DNA of 64,000 nucleotides from Capronia americana (GCA_016110215.1 JADWQD010000002.1:992001-1056000), one strand, 5' to 3'; positions 54,816-64,000 are shown, counted from the first letter of the stretch. Numbers and translations are program-made. Notes: generated from the sequence alone by a model not told the origin.

Positions 54816-57479
54816 TTACCATTCCACCGTTACCCGTTTCGCTGCCACTGTCAACTCGATGAGCTTCGTCTTTTCAACCTTCCCAATGCGGTAGATTTTG
54901 TAGTTGTCCGGCAAGATTGTGGGATAGGACTTGACCATATCGCGATCAACATTTCGCCACTTCTGCTCAAGATCTCTCCAGGGAATTAGAAAAGGGCTTG
55001 TCCGCTGCTTCGAATCGCGTTTGCCCTGATGCCACTGGTTTTGTAGGCGCTCCGCGTTCCACCGGTCGTGTTCTTTCTCAGCTAATAAGTCTAGTTCTGG
55101 GTCGTCGAAATGTTCAACGGCTTCGCGAGAGATATCCGTTTCACCCAAGAAACAAGCTATCATGCGGAGCTTCCGAGGGATGTCGACCGTATGCGCGCGT
55201 GTTGATTCTTTGAGTTCTTCCGTCAACGACGGCCATGCGACCAATGAAGGGTCATTCTTTAGAGCCTGCTTCTCTTCATCTGTCCTGGCCATTCTTTTCC
55301 TTATTCCGACGTAGACATTGTGGAGTTTCTCGGAGATAGACTCCCTGAGATCGTCTGATAGAGTGTTGTATCGTGAATACTCCATAAATATTGGATAATC
55401 GAGGTGCAGGCCCAACTGCACTTCGGATGGCAGTGCTGCTCGCTCGAAATGGCGTTTCCCAGTAACTTTACTCAAGGCAATTATGGACTTCAAGGATCGA
55501 AGTCCATGTCGGTAGGTGGGGATTAGAAGGAGGCCGTCAAGGACGCTCTGATCAATGGAGATACCTTTGCCCATCTTCAGTTTTGGTTCTCTTTCTTCCA
55601 GCAATGCCCGAAGCACCACCGCCCGGCGCACGGGATACAAGACGTCAGATGGATTGACTTGATCAAGGCCAATCACGTCGACGAAAGCATGCAAGCAACT
55701 CAGGAATTCTTGGGCTCTTGGTAGGACCTCTTCATCAGCGGTACTCTTCTTGGAGAATTCCTCGAAACTTTTCAAAGACGTCGTCAAACTAGACCCCAGA
55801 AGAAAGATCGCAGGGCCGATATGTTGCATCTCGCCACGATCTTGGACCTGGCCCGCATGCATGGGAAGCAATAGATGGGCTAGCCAACCGAGGCGACGAC
55901 CAGAGAATTCTGCGTCGAATCCAGTAATATAGACCAAAGGCAGAGTTCCTGAAAGATTGCATTCTCGCACTTTGTTGAAAGCGGCAGATAGATCTTCGGG
56001 ACTGGTAAATTGGGAAAGGTTGAGACGCAGGTGTTGAATCTTCCGGCCACTTCGTGCAGGTGAGATTGCAGCTTCTGCAACCTCACGGGTAGCAAAGGAT
56101 TTTCCAGATCCTTGAGACCCGAAGATTCCAATATTCAGCGGTTTGACCTGAGGAGCTGATAGGTATTCACGGATAGCGTTGAAGATATTGCGGAATCCTT
56201 CAATTTCCCACCTGTCCAGGACGCGTAGACGACCAAAGCTGGCGATGGGGATCCAGCTTGCAGCAGAGTCGGTTCCGGCCGACACGATACGGCACGCCAC
56301 TTGCACAGGATCTCCAATGTTGTGGTGTAGAATAGACCAATGCCGTTTCTCGCCGGCGGAAATGCTTTCAGATGGAATTTCGAGAGTGATTGGCGATTCT
56401 TTCGCATCCGTAGCTTCCTTGACGACGTCCTCAAAAGGATACCTAGGCCACCCAGGAACCTCGCTGGTCCCGAATCCTAACTTGGCCAGACGCCTGGCAG
56501 TGATGAAGCCAAAACTGATAGCCGCGTTGAGAGAAGTTCCAGGAGGAGACCGTGCTATCTCAGTAGCCAGACCTCCAATAAAAGCTTCCACTACCCCAGG
56601 AACAGAACCGATATGTTGCCTGTAGAACCTGCCCTCCACTCCCAAAGGATCAAAGAACAGAGTGGGCTCCGCCATCTCCCGGCCACGGTGATAGATAACG
56701 CCGTCACACCCAAAAAGGACTAGGAGGTTGGCGCAAGTGGCTAAGGTGTCTAGTTGACCCTTGGAACCAAGCTTTTCGACGAAATCCTCACATGTCTTTT
56801 CCCAAGAAAGGCCGTGGTGCAATTCGATCCCTTCAGCGCGAAGGTCGTCTGCGTTGAGGACAACAATAAGCTTTTCGGGATCTTGCAGGTCCTTCGTTTT
56901 ATAAGGTCCGCGGCGAACAGCATCCCAAATTTCCCCAGTCCCGAGAGGGCAACTTGAGGATCTGGACATGTGATAGATCAGGATTTCCGGCCGGCTCTTG
57001 CGAAAGAATTCCACTGCATCGGCGGGGTTTGTGAAAGGAGATTCCGCGTCTTGAAAGATCAGGACGCTCACTTTGTCAGCGGTCTTGAGCGAGCCCCGAG
57101 GAGGGTACCATTCTGGATTTGTATCGAGCGGCCGGCTGTGCTTCACTTTATAACTCGGCAGCTTAGCGTCTGCATCGCCGAAGACTTCCAACTCTGTGAT
57201 AGCAGACGCCGAATGCTCGAGAGAACCATCTTTAGGGGTCTCCAAGGCCGGCCCGTGCACTTTGTGATTGTGTTGGCCAGCTGAGGCGTGCAAAAGGTCC
57301 GCAATGAGCGCAGCACCAGCATAGTACCTTTGAACACCGAATTTTGGGGGAGTTCGATCAGTTGGAGGTGGATCTGGGAGTGGATAGACCAGGAGATGGG
57401 CGGGAGTGTCTCCGGCGACCTGAATATGGATGTCAGACATGGTTGAACGCAACCGACTCAAGACAGGAAGAGCCGACAT
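54816..57479 (-). CDS. Three-domain protein: ribokinase-like, P-loop NTPase and RyR domain
   Basis: An intronless 887-residue frame. Residues 45-335 look ribokinase-like (YYAGAALIADLLHAS, IVVLNADDLRAEGIELHHG, LSWEKTCEDF, NLLVLFGCDGVIYHRG). The catalytic GAGD loop reads GVVE (about 295-298). Residues 448-620 are a P-loop NTPase with Walker A GSQGSGKS (454-461) and a Walker B-like LPLVYITGFDA (513-523). The C-terminus (about 785-865) is an RyR domain: LLAEKEHDRWNAERLQNQW, then FLIPWRDL and YPTILPDNYKIYRI. RyR domains occur in ryanodine receptors and in bacterial conflict proteins as predicted ligand sensors. No membrane helix is seen. Met14 is an alternative start. It ends 25 bp from the convergent CorA-like gene. 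Function unknown. Confidence 0.78.
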   Translation of the reverse strand: MSALPVLSRLRSTMSDIHIQVAGDTPAHLLVYPLPDPPPTDRTPPKFGVQRYYAGAALIADLLHASAGQHNHKVHGPALETPKDGSLEHSASAITELEVFGDADAKLPSYKVKHSRPLDTNPEWYPPRGSLKTADKVSVLIFQDAESPFTNPADAVEFFRKSRPEILIYHMSRSSSCPLGTGEIWDAVRRGPYKTKDLQDPEKLIVVLNADDLRAEGIELHHGLSWEKTCEDFVEKLGSKGQLDTLATCANLLVLFGCDGVIYHRGREMAEPTLFFDPLGVEGRFYRQHIGSVPGVVEAFIGGLATEIARSPPGTSLNAAISFGFITARRLAKLGFGTSEVPGWPRYPFEDVVKEATDAKESPITLEIPSESISAGEKRHWSILHHNIGDPVQVACRIVSAGTDSAASWIPIASFGRLRVLDRWEIEGFRNIFNAIREYLSAPQVKPLNIGIFGSQGSGKSFATREVAEAAISPARSGRKIQHLRLNLSQFTSPEDLSAAFNKVRECNLSGTLPLVYITGFDAEFSGRRLGWLAHLLLPMHAGQVQDRGEMQHIGPAIFLLGSSLTTSLKSFEEFSKKSTADEEVLPRAQEFLSCLHAFVDVIGLDQVNPSDVLYPVRRAVVLRALLEEREPKLKMGKGISIDQSVLDGLLLIPTYRHGLRSLKSIIALSKVTGKRHFERAALPSEVQLGLHLDYPIFMEYSRYNTLSDDLRESISEKLHNVYVGIRKRMARTDEEKQALKNDPSLVAWPSLTEELKESTRAHTVDIPRKLRMIACFLGETDISREAVEHFDDPELDLLAEKEHDRWNAERLQNQWHQGKRDSKQRTSPFLIPWRDLEQKWRNVDRDMVKSYPTILPDNYKIYRIGKVEKTKLIELTVAAKRVTVEW

Positions 57480-57666
57480 TGTTGGCCGCGACGAAAATTC
57501 AGAAGGCTCTCAGTGTAGCGCTGTTCATATATTGCTCGCTATCTTAAAGCAGAATAAAACGGCTCAATGGACAATTATCCGTTTGGACATCGACAGGTGC
57601 AATAGGATTGAATCACGAGAATGAAAGGGAAAGGTCGGTGGCAAGTTGAGGTTAAGCCGCGCACAT

Positions 57667-57690
57667 TCACGTGATTGATTAATCACGTGA
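57667..57690. promoter_or_regulatory. Inverted pair of CACGTG E-boxes
   Basis: TCACGTGATT and AATCACGTGA form perfect 10-bp arms around a 4-bp spacer, about 190 bp upstream of the RyR gene start. CACGTG is the core site of fungal bHLH factors such as Cbf1 and Pho4. Confidence 0.6.
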
Positions 57691-58069
57691 GTAGGAGTCG
57701 CGATATAGCAGAGCTGAAAGAGATTAAGATGGCATCTTCATGCGCTCGGGATGTTAGTAGATGAGCTTTAGCTTGCCCTTTCGGCTTCGCTGCCGGGCGT
57801 AATAAATTTTGTGTGTGTGTGTGTGTGTTTGGATACATAACAAAATCCCTATGACTTGTAGGCGGCTCTCAAAAGGTCCACAGTAAGCGCTTTGGCAACC
57901 CAAATTGACCCTGGCTCGTACTCTGCCGTGGCTCCCTCGATGCTCTCCTGTGCTCCGTCATGTGCACAGTTAAAGCGGCCTTGCTCCCTTTCCTGAACGA
58001 AAACGGTAATGGACGAAGCACAGTTCAGGGCATATATAATATATATATCTTGTTTCACCCTATGCGGCG

Positions 58070-58425
58070 CTTCTATTAAACCGCCGTCTGGAAAAGTGAA
58101 TATCTTGTACGGCGTTTTGATGGAAGCGCGCCTGCCAAGCGGAATTTAGCTTGGCGTTATTATGCGCGATGGTTTGATCAGTGAATAATTCCGTCACCCT
58201 GTGCGTCGCTTGAACAGAAGCGCCGTCTGGAAAAGTGAATATCCTGTGCGGCGCTTTGATGGAAGCGCGCCCTGCCAAGCGGGATTTGGCTTGGCGGTAT
58301 TATGCGCGATGGTTTGATAAGTGAATATTCCGTCACCCTATGCGGCGATTCAATACAAGCGCCGTCTGAAAAGTGAATATTGTGTGCGGCGCTTGAACAG
58401 AAGCGCACCTGCTAAGCGGGCACAG
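58070..58425. repeat. About 139-bp tandem repeat with internal hairpin, 2.5 copies
   Basis: Units are anchored at GGAAGCGCG (58122 and 58261) and GAAGCGCAC (58400). The first two carry GCCAAGC-8 nt-GCTTGGC (58134-58155 and 58274-58295); the third breaks off after the first arm. The same sequence occurs once at 49531-49582. No coding capacity. Confidence 0.85.
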
Positions 58426-58734
58426 TCCACGACAGGACAGGAAAAGATAGACAAGGCCATGTTCCTGTTCGCCTGATCTCTGATTTCTCTGTTACTGACC
58501 CACTGATCCAAATCAAAGGTTGAACTCCGTACAATGGCCTGAGCCAGGTCAGCATGGACGATGAGTCGGAATAATTGGACTCTATCCGAAAAGCCTCCTA
58601 GACTACCTACAGTACTCCCTGCTACTGTGCGAGACGCCTTCGTTGTGTCCACCTCGCTCAATCAATCAATCACGATGCCGACAGGTCCTGAGAATCGCTA
58701 GCTCATCAACGACCAGCACACAACAGAACAGTAC

Positions 58735-61668
58735 TTAGTAGCGCGCCATCAGCCAAATTCGTCTCTTGACGTCACCAAACCCTCTCAGCTTCGCCGTAAG
58801 ACTCTCTCCAACGGCCAGGTAGTCATCAACAACTGCGTACCCAAGTCCCCGTCTCAAGACCTTGTCCCTATCAAGGGCCTTGAGACTCTTTTCCAGCGTA
58901 TTCGGCAGTTGCGTCGTGATGCCGAGTTTCTGCCTCTCCTCCTCGCCAATCCCGGTCGGGTCACCCGTGCAGTCTTGGAGTTCCAGCTTGAGGTCTTGTC
59001 TTAGACCGTGAATGCCTGCCACAAGAAGGGCCGCCATGGCAAGATAACAGTTGCCCATTCCGTCGATGGTTTTCAGCTCAAAATGTCCGGGGCCACATTT
59101 CCGGAGCGGGACTTCTTTGTTCTGCGTGCCCCAGCAAACGTATTCACCTCCGGACCAGATTCCGGCATGGACACGCTGGTACGACTCTTCGACGGGGAGC
59201 GTGAAGGCCAGCAGGCCGGGGAGATGTTCCAAGACACCGGCCAGGAAGGGAGCCTCGTACTTCTCGACCGTGTCACCTGGCCCGTTGATGCTGAAATGCG
59301 CATGGTTTGCGCTGCCACACGTGAATGAGTAAGGCCGAGGATAGCAAGTTGCTTTCAGGCCATGCTTCTTGGCCACATTTCGGATCACGTCCTTCGTCTT
59401 GTAAAGGACGTCGACCGCCTGTACTGGCTCGAGGGGCGGTAGTGGGAATTCCCATTGGCCAGGCGCAGCTTCAGAGTGATACTGAGGTAGATGGATGTCA
59501 ATTTCCGCCAGGTTGTCCACGATTTCCTCGATGATGGGAAGCATGTCCAGCTGCTGCCAGGTCATATTCGCCCAAGAATGAACCATGTGTAAGGGTTCGA
59601 ACTCGACAAAATCGGTTTTGCCCTCGTTCAGGACAGGCTGCATAAAGATGATTTCCACCTCGAAACCCATCAACATCGAGATGTTGAACTCTGATTTGAG
59701 CGCATCGCATTGAGATTGAAGCAGCCAGCGAGGGCAGCGGTCGTAGTGCTCGACCGCGGGAACCTGCTCCGAATCCGCCATCCACCAAGTCTGTACGGTC
59801 GCAGACGGAGAGTTGATCCCCTTGTTGAGTGTGAGCGTCGAGAGATCCGGGGCGAGCAGGAACTGCCCTGTGGCCGAGCATCCGGTCGCAGGGTTGTCAT
59901 CTTGCAATAACCGAGTCAGAGCGGATGTGCACACAAGTGTCTTGCCGCTCGACAGTTGCTTGCGGAATTGCTGAGTCGTGAGCATTCGATTTCGCAGAGT
60001 GCCAGTGTAGTCGAGATATTGAACCCAGATATACTTGACTCCCGCGTTCGCCTGTAGGAACGTATCGAAAGTCGTGACATTCTGTGCGAGGACTGCAGTG
60101 GAGCTCTGCCCCGACGGAGCACTTGCACTCCCTGCGCGAAGAGGGAGAGAATGGTTCGCTATTGGGAGATTAACTGTGGACGAAGAACCCCCAGGCCGGG
60201 CTGAGGGTCCTGCAGGCATGGCGACAGCGGTGCTCGCGTAAGACCTGAAAGAGGGAGCTTTCGAACCGCCGTTGACAAGGGTGCGCATACTGTCTGCCAC
60301 CTCCCTGCCACAGGCTCGGAGAAGTTCCGGATATTTCCGCTCCTCGTCGAGCTTGTAAAGTGCGTTTGAGTTCCAGAACATGATATCAACAGCCATGTCG
60401 ATGGCTTGGGCGACAGTGATGTCCCCTGCGGCAATATAAGACGTCAGGAGCCTCTCCAGGGCTTCTCGGAAGTGTTTGTTGGCAAGCCAATATGTCTCGG
60501 GGAAGAAGTGGCCATCAGTGCTCCACAGGATCTTTGTACTAGGGGTTAATTCAAGAGCCTGGCGTAAGATGGCCTCTTCACCGTCTCGCGAAAGCATGGG
60601 AAACGCTTCGCCAATATCGAGCCACGCATTAGAGTAATTAGCCGCGAGGTAGCCAGCTTCCCTTGTATATGGGTACGAAGAGTGCAAGATGACAAAGTCA
60701 ACTTGAGGGAAAGCTTCAATCAAGGGTTGCATGTATGCCGGATTCGCCTTGACCAGGTTGATGTCCGTATCTCCCAGCCCGGTGTGGAACTGAAACGGCA
60801 ATGATTCACCCTCGGTGTCAACTAGCTTCTCTAGCACGTCACACACAGCGACGACGAGGTAGTCGTTGACTTCTTTCTGCTGGATGCGGTATTTATGATC
60901 ACGAACCGCCTTCTGCAGAAAGCTGTGGAACGATTGCAACAGGGTTGACTCGGTCAGGGACTGGTGGGGGCGGAAGTTCTTCCTGCTTTCGAGGCTGATA
61001 TCAAGGCCTGAACGATAGCAGACGACCGACTTGAAGCCACGCACATCTGGGTCGTTGGCCAGCGTGCGCACCTGGTTCCTAAAGACGGTGTTGAAGCGGA
61101 CCAGGAAGCTTTCGGTCTGGCTAATGTCCCAGTCTGCATCAAGACCAACTCTCATGAAGCCTGCTGCATGGGCTAGATGTTCAAGCAATTCGGCGGCCAC
61201 GGCCTCGATCCTGACAATCCTCGACACCGTGGGCACGAACTGCCGGTGCCACTTGAAGGTGTGGATGACCTCAGGCGAAAGACCGTCATCCATCATGATT
61301 GCATGTGTTCCCTCAAAGCACTTCTTGATCAGGCCGGGATAGTCGCGCCGCACCCATTCGTATCGGGCCGCCTTGACATCTTGAAGGGTTTCCGGGCACT
61401 GGTAGAACTCTGCCAGGTGTTTGATGCCGCGGATGTGGGCAAGGCTTGCATGGACATGATCTGTCAGCGCAGCACCTTGTGCTTCGGAGGTGATGGACTC
61501 GAATGGATGTTCCGCGCTGCCATATGCATTGTCCTCCGTGAGCATGTTATGGGCATGGTTGTCAATCACAGGGAAGGTTTGGATGATCTGCTGCAGGTCC
61601 TGAATCCCTGCGCTCTCCACGTCGCGCACTCTATGTAGGGCAGGGTAGAGCTCTGGCTGAGGAGCCAT
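58735..61668 (-). CDS. fluG: FluG-type amidohydrolase/glutamine synthetase-like fusion
   Basis: An intronless 977-residue protein. Residues 1-430 form an amidohydrolase-2 domain with the metal motif DNHAHN (about 36-41), FQFHTGLGDTD, VILHSSYPY and ILWSTDGHFFPET. A Ser/Pro/Gly-rich linker (about 455-520) leads to a type I glutamine synthetase-like half. Its motifs are FEVEIIF, YHSEAAPGQWEFPL, YPRPYSFTCGSANHAHFSING and HFELKTIDGMGN. In Aspergillus nidulans FluG is cytosolic and needed for the extracellular signal that starts conidiation; other homologues act in spore formation and metabolism. Catalytic activity of the synthetase half is not established in the family. It lies beside the RyR gene on the same strand, 1.25 kb downstream of nothing it obviously shares. 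Confidence 0.92.
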   Translation of the reverse strand: MAPQPELYPALHRVRDVESAGIQDLQQIIQTFPVIDNHAHNMLTEDNAYGSAEHPFESITSEAQGAALTDHVHASLAHIRGIKHLAEFYQCPETLQDVKAARYEWVRRDYPGLIKKCFEGTHAIMMDDGLSPEVIHTFKWHRQFVPTVSRIVRIEAVAAELLEHLAHAAGFMRVGLDADWDISQTESFLVRFNTVFRNQVRTLANDPDVRGFKSVVCYRSGLDISLESRKNFRPHQSLTESTLLQSFHSFLQKAVRDHKYRIQQKEVNDYLVVAVCDVLEKLVDTEGESLPFQFHTGLGDTDINLVKANPAYMQPLIEAFPQVDFVILHSSYPYTREAGYLAANYSNAWLDIGEAFPMLSRDGEEAILRQALELTPSTKILWSTDGHFFPETYWLANKHFREALERLLTSYIAAGDITVAQAIDMAVDIMFWNSNALYKLDEERKYPELLRACGREVADSMRTLVNGGSKAPSFRSYASTAVAMPAGPSARPGGSSSTVNLPIANHSLPLRAGSASAPSGQSSTAVLAQNVTTFDTFLQANAGVKYIWVQYLDYTGTLRNRMLTTQQFRKQLSSGKTLVCTSALTRLLQDDNPATGCSATGQFLLAPDLSTLTLNKGINSPSATVQTWWMADSEQVPAVEHYDRCPRWLLQSQCDALKSEFNISMLMGFEVEIIFMQPVLNEGKTDFVEFEPLHMVHSWANMTWQQLDMLPIIEEIVDNLAEIDIHLPQYHSEAAPGQWEFPLPPLEPVQAVDVLYKTKDVIRNVAKKHGLKATCYPRPYSFTCGSANHAHFSINGPGDTVEKYEAPFLAGVLEHLPGLLAFTLPVEESYQRVHAGIWSGGEYVCWGTQNKEVPLRKCGPGHFELKTIDGMGNCYLAMAALLVAGIHGLRQDLKLELQDCTGDPTGIGEEERQKLGITTQLPNTLEKSLKALDRDKVLRRGLGYAVVDDYLAVGESLTAKLRGFGDVKRRIWLMARY

Positions 61669-62512
61669 GGCTGATAAGGTGGTCGGGAGGCTTTGTGTCG
61701 CGAGACTGGGGAATCCGTTAGCCGCAGAACCAGGTACAATCTGGGGGGGAGCTCACTTCAAATCAGTTTCAGACAGATGGGGATGGTCGACTGATACGGC
61801 ATCTATCAAGTGCTCAAGTCCGTTTGTGCGAAGCTGCGATGGTCTTCAATGATAACGAGGGATGCTTGCGGTTTCTCAACCCTCACAGTGTCTATCTCGA
61901 AAGCTCACGTCAGGAACACGAGCGCGATGTTCTCGTATGTTCAGACTAAACCGTGCGCCTGAAGGAGGATTGTCAGCGACGAGGTGTTGGCAGCGGTAGA
62001 TATGGGAGAACCGATGGTCTTTCAGTACTCGCAATTGAGGCGCGCCTCATCTCCTATTTACCTCCCGTGTCTATCACCTCCGCCAGGGTGCGCCGATCCT
62101 GCCAAGTGGAGAGGCTAAAATGAAGGAACAGGCGACTCGGAGCAGTGCCGGAGGCAGCTCAACTGCCTATTACAGACTTCTGAGACCCGGAATGCCCTTA
62201 GCATAGCCCAAGATTTGGTCTAGGGTTGCCCAAAGCGACAGTGACTGGTTGGCTGAAGCCCGAAGCACAGCAGGCAACCACTTAAGTCGGCAGAGCGCAG
62301 GTGAAAGGCCCCCCCTTTGCGGCTCGGTCCGTGCTCAAGGACGCCCAAATGCTCTGCCTATCGGGTTTGCAACTGCTTTCCTGCTACTGGACCTCACCTT
62401 CCTGTTCAATGCTCAGCAGCCTTGCCTTCACACAAATTCAAACGCTATTCCAATCTCATCTCCCAAGCGTCATGACACGACCTGGATAAGAGGCGTCGCC
62501 GAACTCCGCATA
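61669..62512. other. Divergent intergenic region, fluG and nuclease gene
   Basis: About 840 bp with both promoters. No further feature recognised. Confidence 0.5.
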
Positions 62513-63594
62513 ATGTCGAAGAGATCGCTGAGTAGCACAGACAGGTCGATTTCCCCCCGGCCTTGAGGAGAAAGCTTTCACGTGCGACAGAGCGGGAACA
62601 CGTGGCGGACGCACGATCAGGCCGGGTCCGACTGTTCAGCTGGAATGTCAATGGCATCGGGCCACTGCTTCAGAAACGTCTCTCTTTTGATCCTGGCTCC
62701 CTAGCTCCGCTGAGGACCTTTCTCAAGCGACATCAGTGGCCGCAGTTGCTGTGCTTGCAAGAAGTCAAAGTCAGCCCAAGGGACGATGCCACTCAGCGAC
62801 AGCTGCAGCAAGCCGCTAACCAGGGCAGTACCGCCGAGGAGCCGACTTACACTGTTCACTTCTCTTTACCAAGAGACAAGTACAATGCTACTGGGTTCGG
62901 GGGCAAAGTCCACGGGGTCGCCTCCTTAGTCCGGGACGACTTTGCCCCCGGTATTCGTGTCACAAGGAAGCCTGACTGGGACCTTGAGGGGCGTGTGCTA
63001 ATTCACGAACACGAGACAGGCCTTGTCATAATCAACGGGTACTGGGTCAACGGTACTTCGAATCCATATCGAGATCCTGCTACCGGCACAGTTACCGGCA
63101 CGCGACATGATCATAAACTACGTTTTCATCAGCACATGCTGGATGAAACCCTTCAGCTTGGGAGCAATGGCTACCCGGTCGTCCTAATGGGCGACATGAA
63201 CATCGCCCGGGCTCGGATCGATGGTCATCCCAATCTGCGGACATCGCCTCTCCAACACGTCAAGAACCGTGCAGATTTCAATTCCAAGTTCTTCACGGAC
63301 GAAAAGGGTATGCGCGGCATTGATGTATTCAGACATCTCCATGGAGACACCAAGAAGTTCACCTACCATCCACGCGGGAGGCCATGGGGAGAAAGTTGTG
63401 ACCGGGTGGACCTCATTGTCGTAAGTCGAACTTTGATCGAAGACATGGATGCCGTTACAGGTACCGACATCTGTGATTCCACTCAAGAAAGAGGGCATAG
63501 TGACCACGTCCCCCTCTGGGTCTCCCTCGACCTCCTGAAGATGCGCGGGACCGCGAAGGCGCCTGTGACAAAAGGCGGCTCGGAGAAACGATGA
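62513..63594 (+). CDS. Exonuclease III/AP endonuclease-like (EEP) nuclease with apparent frameshift
   Basis: The main frame (from 62563, about 343 codons) has the EEP fold motifs LFSWNVNGI, LCLQEVK (metal glutamate), GDMNIAR and GHSDHVPLW, but contains no suitable ATG before them. An ATG at 62513 opens MSKRSLSSTDRSIS in another frame, which reaches a stop just after a run of six C (62553-62558). A seventh C would join the two parts smoothly, as in related proteins with an N-terminal SISPP segment. It is therefore either a sequencing error in a homopolymer or a real frameshift. The product should be a Mg-dependent phosphodiesterase acting on DNA damage, cut ends or RNA. Confidence 0.78.
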
Positions 63595-63733
63595 TCCGAG
63601 ATGAACCCCTCCCTCGGTGGCGCGCATTCAGAGATGGTGACTTCAACTACTCCCTTCCCATGAACATGAGGTTCGTAGATTGTTCAGACTAGCCTACCAA
63701 TGGCCTTTTGCGTGAGTTGATGCAGCGTCCACC

Positions 63734-64000
63734 ATGTTGGCCCTCAAGACGATGAAGCTGCCATTATCCAATAGCGAGCACGCGACCCATGCTGAACTAC
63801 CATCAGAAGTCCTCGACATTATCGCAGGGCTTCTCTACGAGGGTAGCTACCGCCAGCCCGACTCACTATTCGCCTTTGCCCTTGTCTCGAAGCATTTCAG
63901 AAAGTCGACACTTCCATATCTTTTCGGCACCATCTCGCACGTTGTCCGTGATCAACTGTGTCATGGCGGGCATGGACTGCTCCGTCGCCTTGCTACAAGT
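63734..64000 (+). CDS. F-box-like protein, 5' part only
   Basis: From the ATG at 63734 the frame is open to the window edge (89 codons). ELPSEVLDIIAGLLYE (about 27-42) and FALVSKHFRKSTLPYLFGTI resemble fungal F-box-like proteins. The start at 63734 is the first ATG. The rest of the gene lies outside the window. Confidence 0.65.
   Translation, partial: MLALKTMKLPLSNSEHATHAELPSEVLDIIAGLLYEGSYRQPDSLFAFALVSKHFRKSTLPYLFGTISHVVRDQLCHGGHGLLRRLATS

Larger units (their letters stand above)
57480..58734. other. Upstream region of the RyR gene, repeat-rich
   Basis: About 1.25 kb with a paired E-box palindrome, a GT run (57811-57828), a TA-rich stretch and a 139-bp tandem repeat. No gene recognised. 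Confidence 0.6.

Noticed and set aside
54816..57479. A true ryanodine-receptor calcium channel
   Set aside because: Only the small RyR domain is shared. There are no membrane helices or pore, and a P-loop NTPase domain is present instead.

Overview
This window is nuclear DNA from a filamentous ascomycete (Pezizomycotina). The evidence is many genes split by 45-110 bp GT-AG introns with CTRAY-type branch points, plus fungus-specific families: DASH subunit SPC19, FluG, HET, Clr5, Zn2Cys6, AIM11 and GPI2. Gene spacing and families fit Eurotiomycetes or a relative, but I cannot name a species. I joined exons by hand, using splice consensus, reading phase and family resemblance. Each model of that kind is an inference from sequence.

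Left part (1-18 kb): the 3' tail of an unknown gene; a head-to-tail pair of CCCH zinc-finger paralogues with identical intron phases; the divergent pair SPC19/ATP18; a short-chain dehydrogenase; a bZIP/DUF3425 regulator whose basic region is cut by a 57-nt in-frame intron; a small secreted protein; an NmrA-like protein; an RGD1-type F-BAR/RhoGAP protein with a long Gly/Met/Arg/Gln-rich insert; and a Clr5-TPR protein.

Middle (18-31 kb): a repeat-rich stretch with a decayed gene carrying repeats of a Myb-like motif, three different tandem repeats, an AT-rich stretch and an odd tRNA-Arg(TCT) locus. After it come a convergent SDR/MDR oxidoreductase pair, a membrane-anchored DUF4097-like protein and an F-box-like protein behind a hexanucleotide array.

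Right-centre (31-49 kb): mostly conserved genes. These are a coiled-coil membrane protein, an MFS DHA1 transporter, AIM11, a Zn2Cys6 regulator, an SDR, GPI2 (GPI-anchor synthesis) and a succinate-semialdehyde-type aldehyde dehydrogenase.

Right end (49-64 kb): the most interesting block. A HET-domain gene, a CorA-like two-helix membrane protein and an intronless 887-residue protein sit together and are bounded on both sides by copies of a hairpin-bearing repeat. The 887-residue protein has a ribokinase-like N-terminus, a P-loop NTPase centre and a C-terminal RyR domain. HET proteins act in allorecognition, and RyR domains are found as predicted ligand sensors in bacterial conflict systems, so this is a candidate fungal self/non-self or immune island. 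Beyond it lie FluG, an exonuclease III-like nuclease with an apparent homopolymer frameshift, and an F-box-like gene cut by the window edge.
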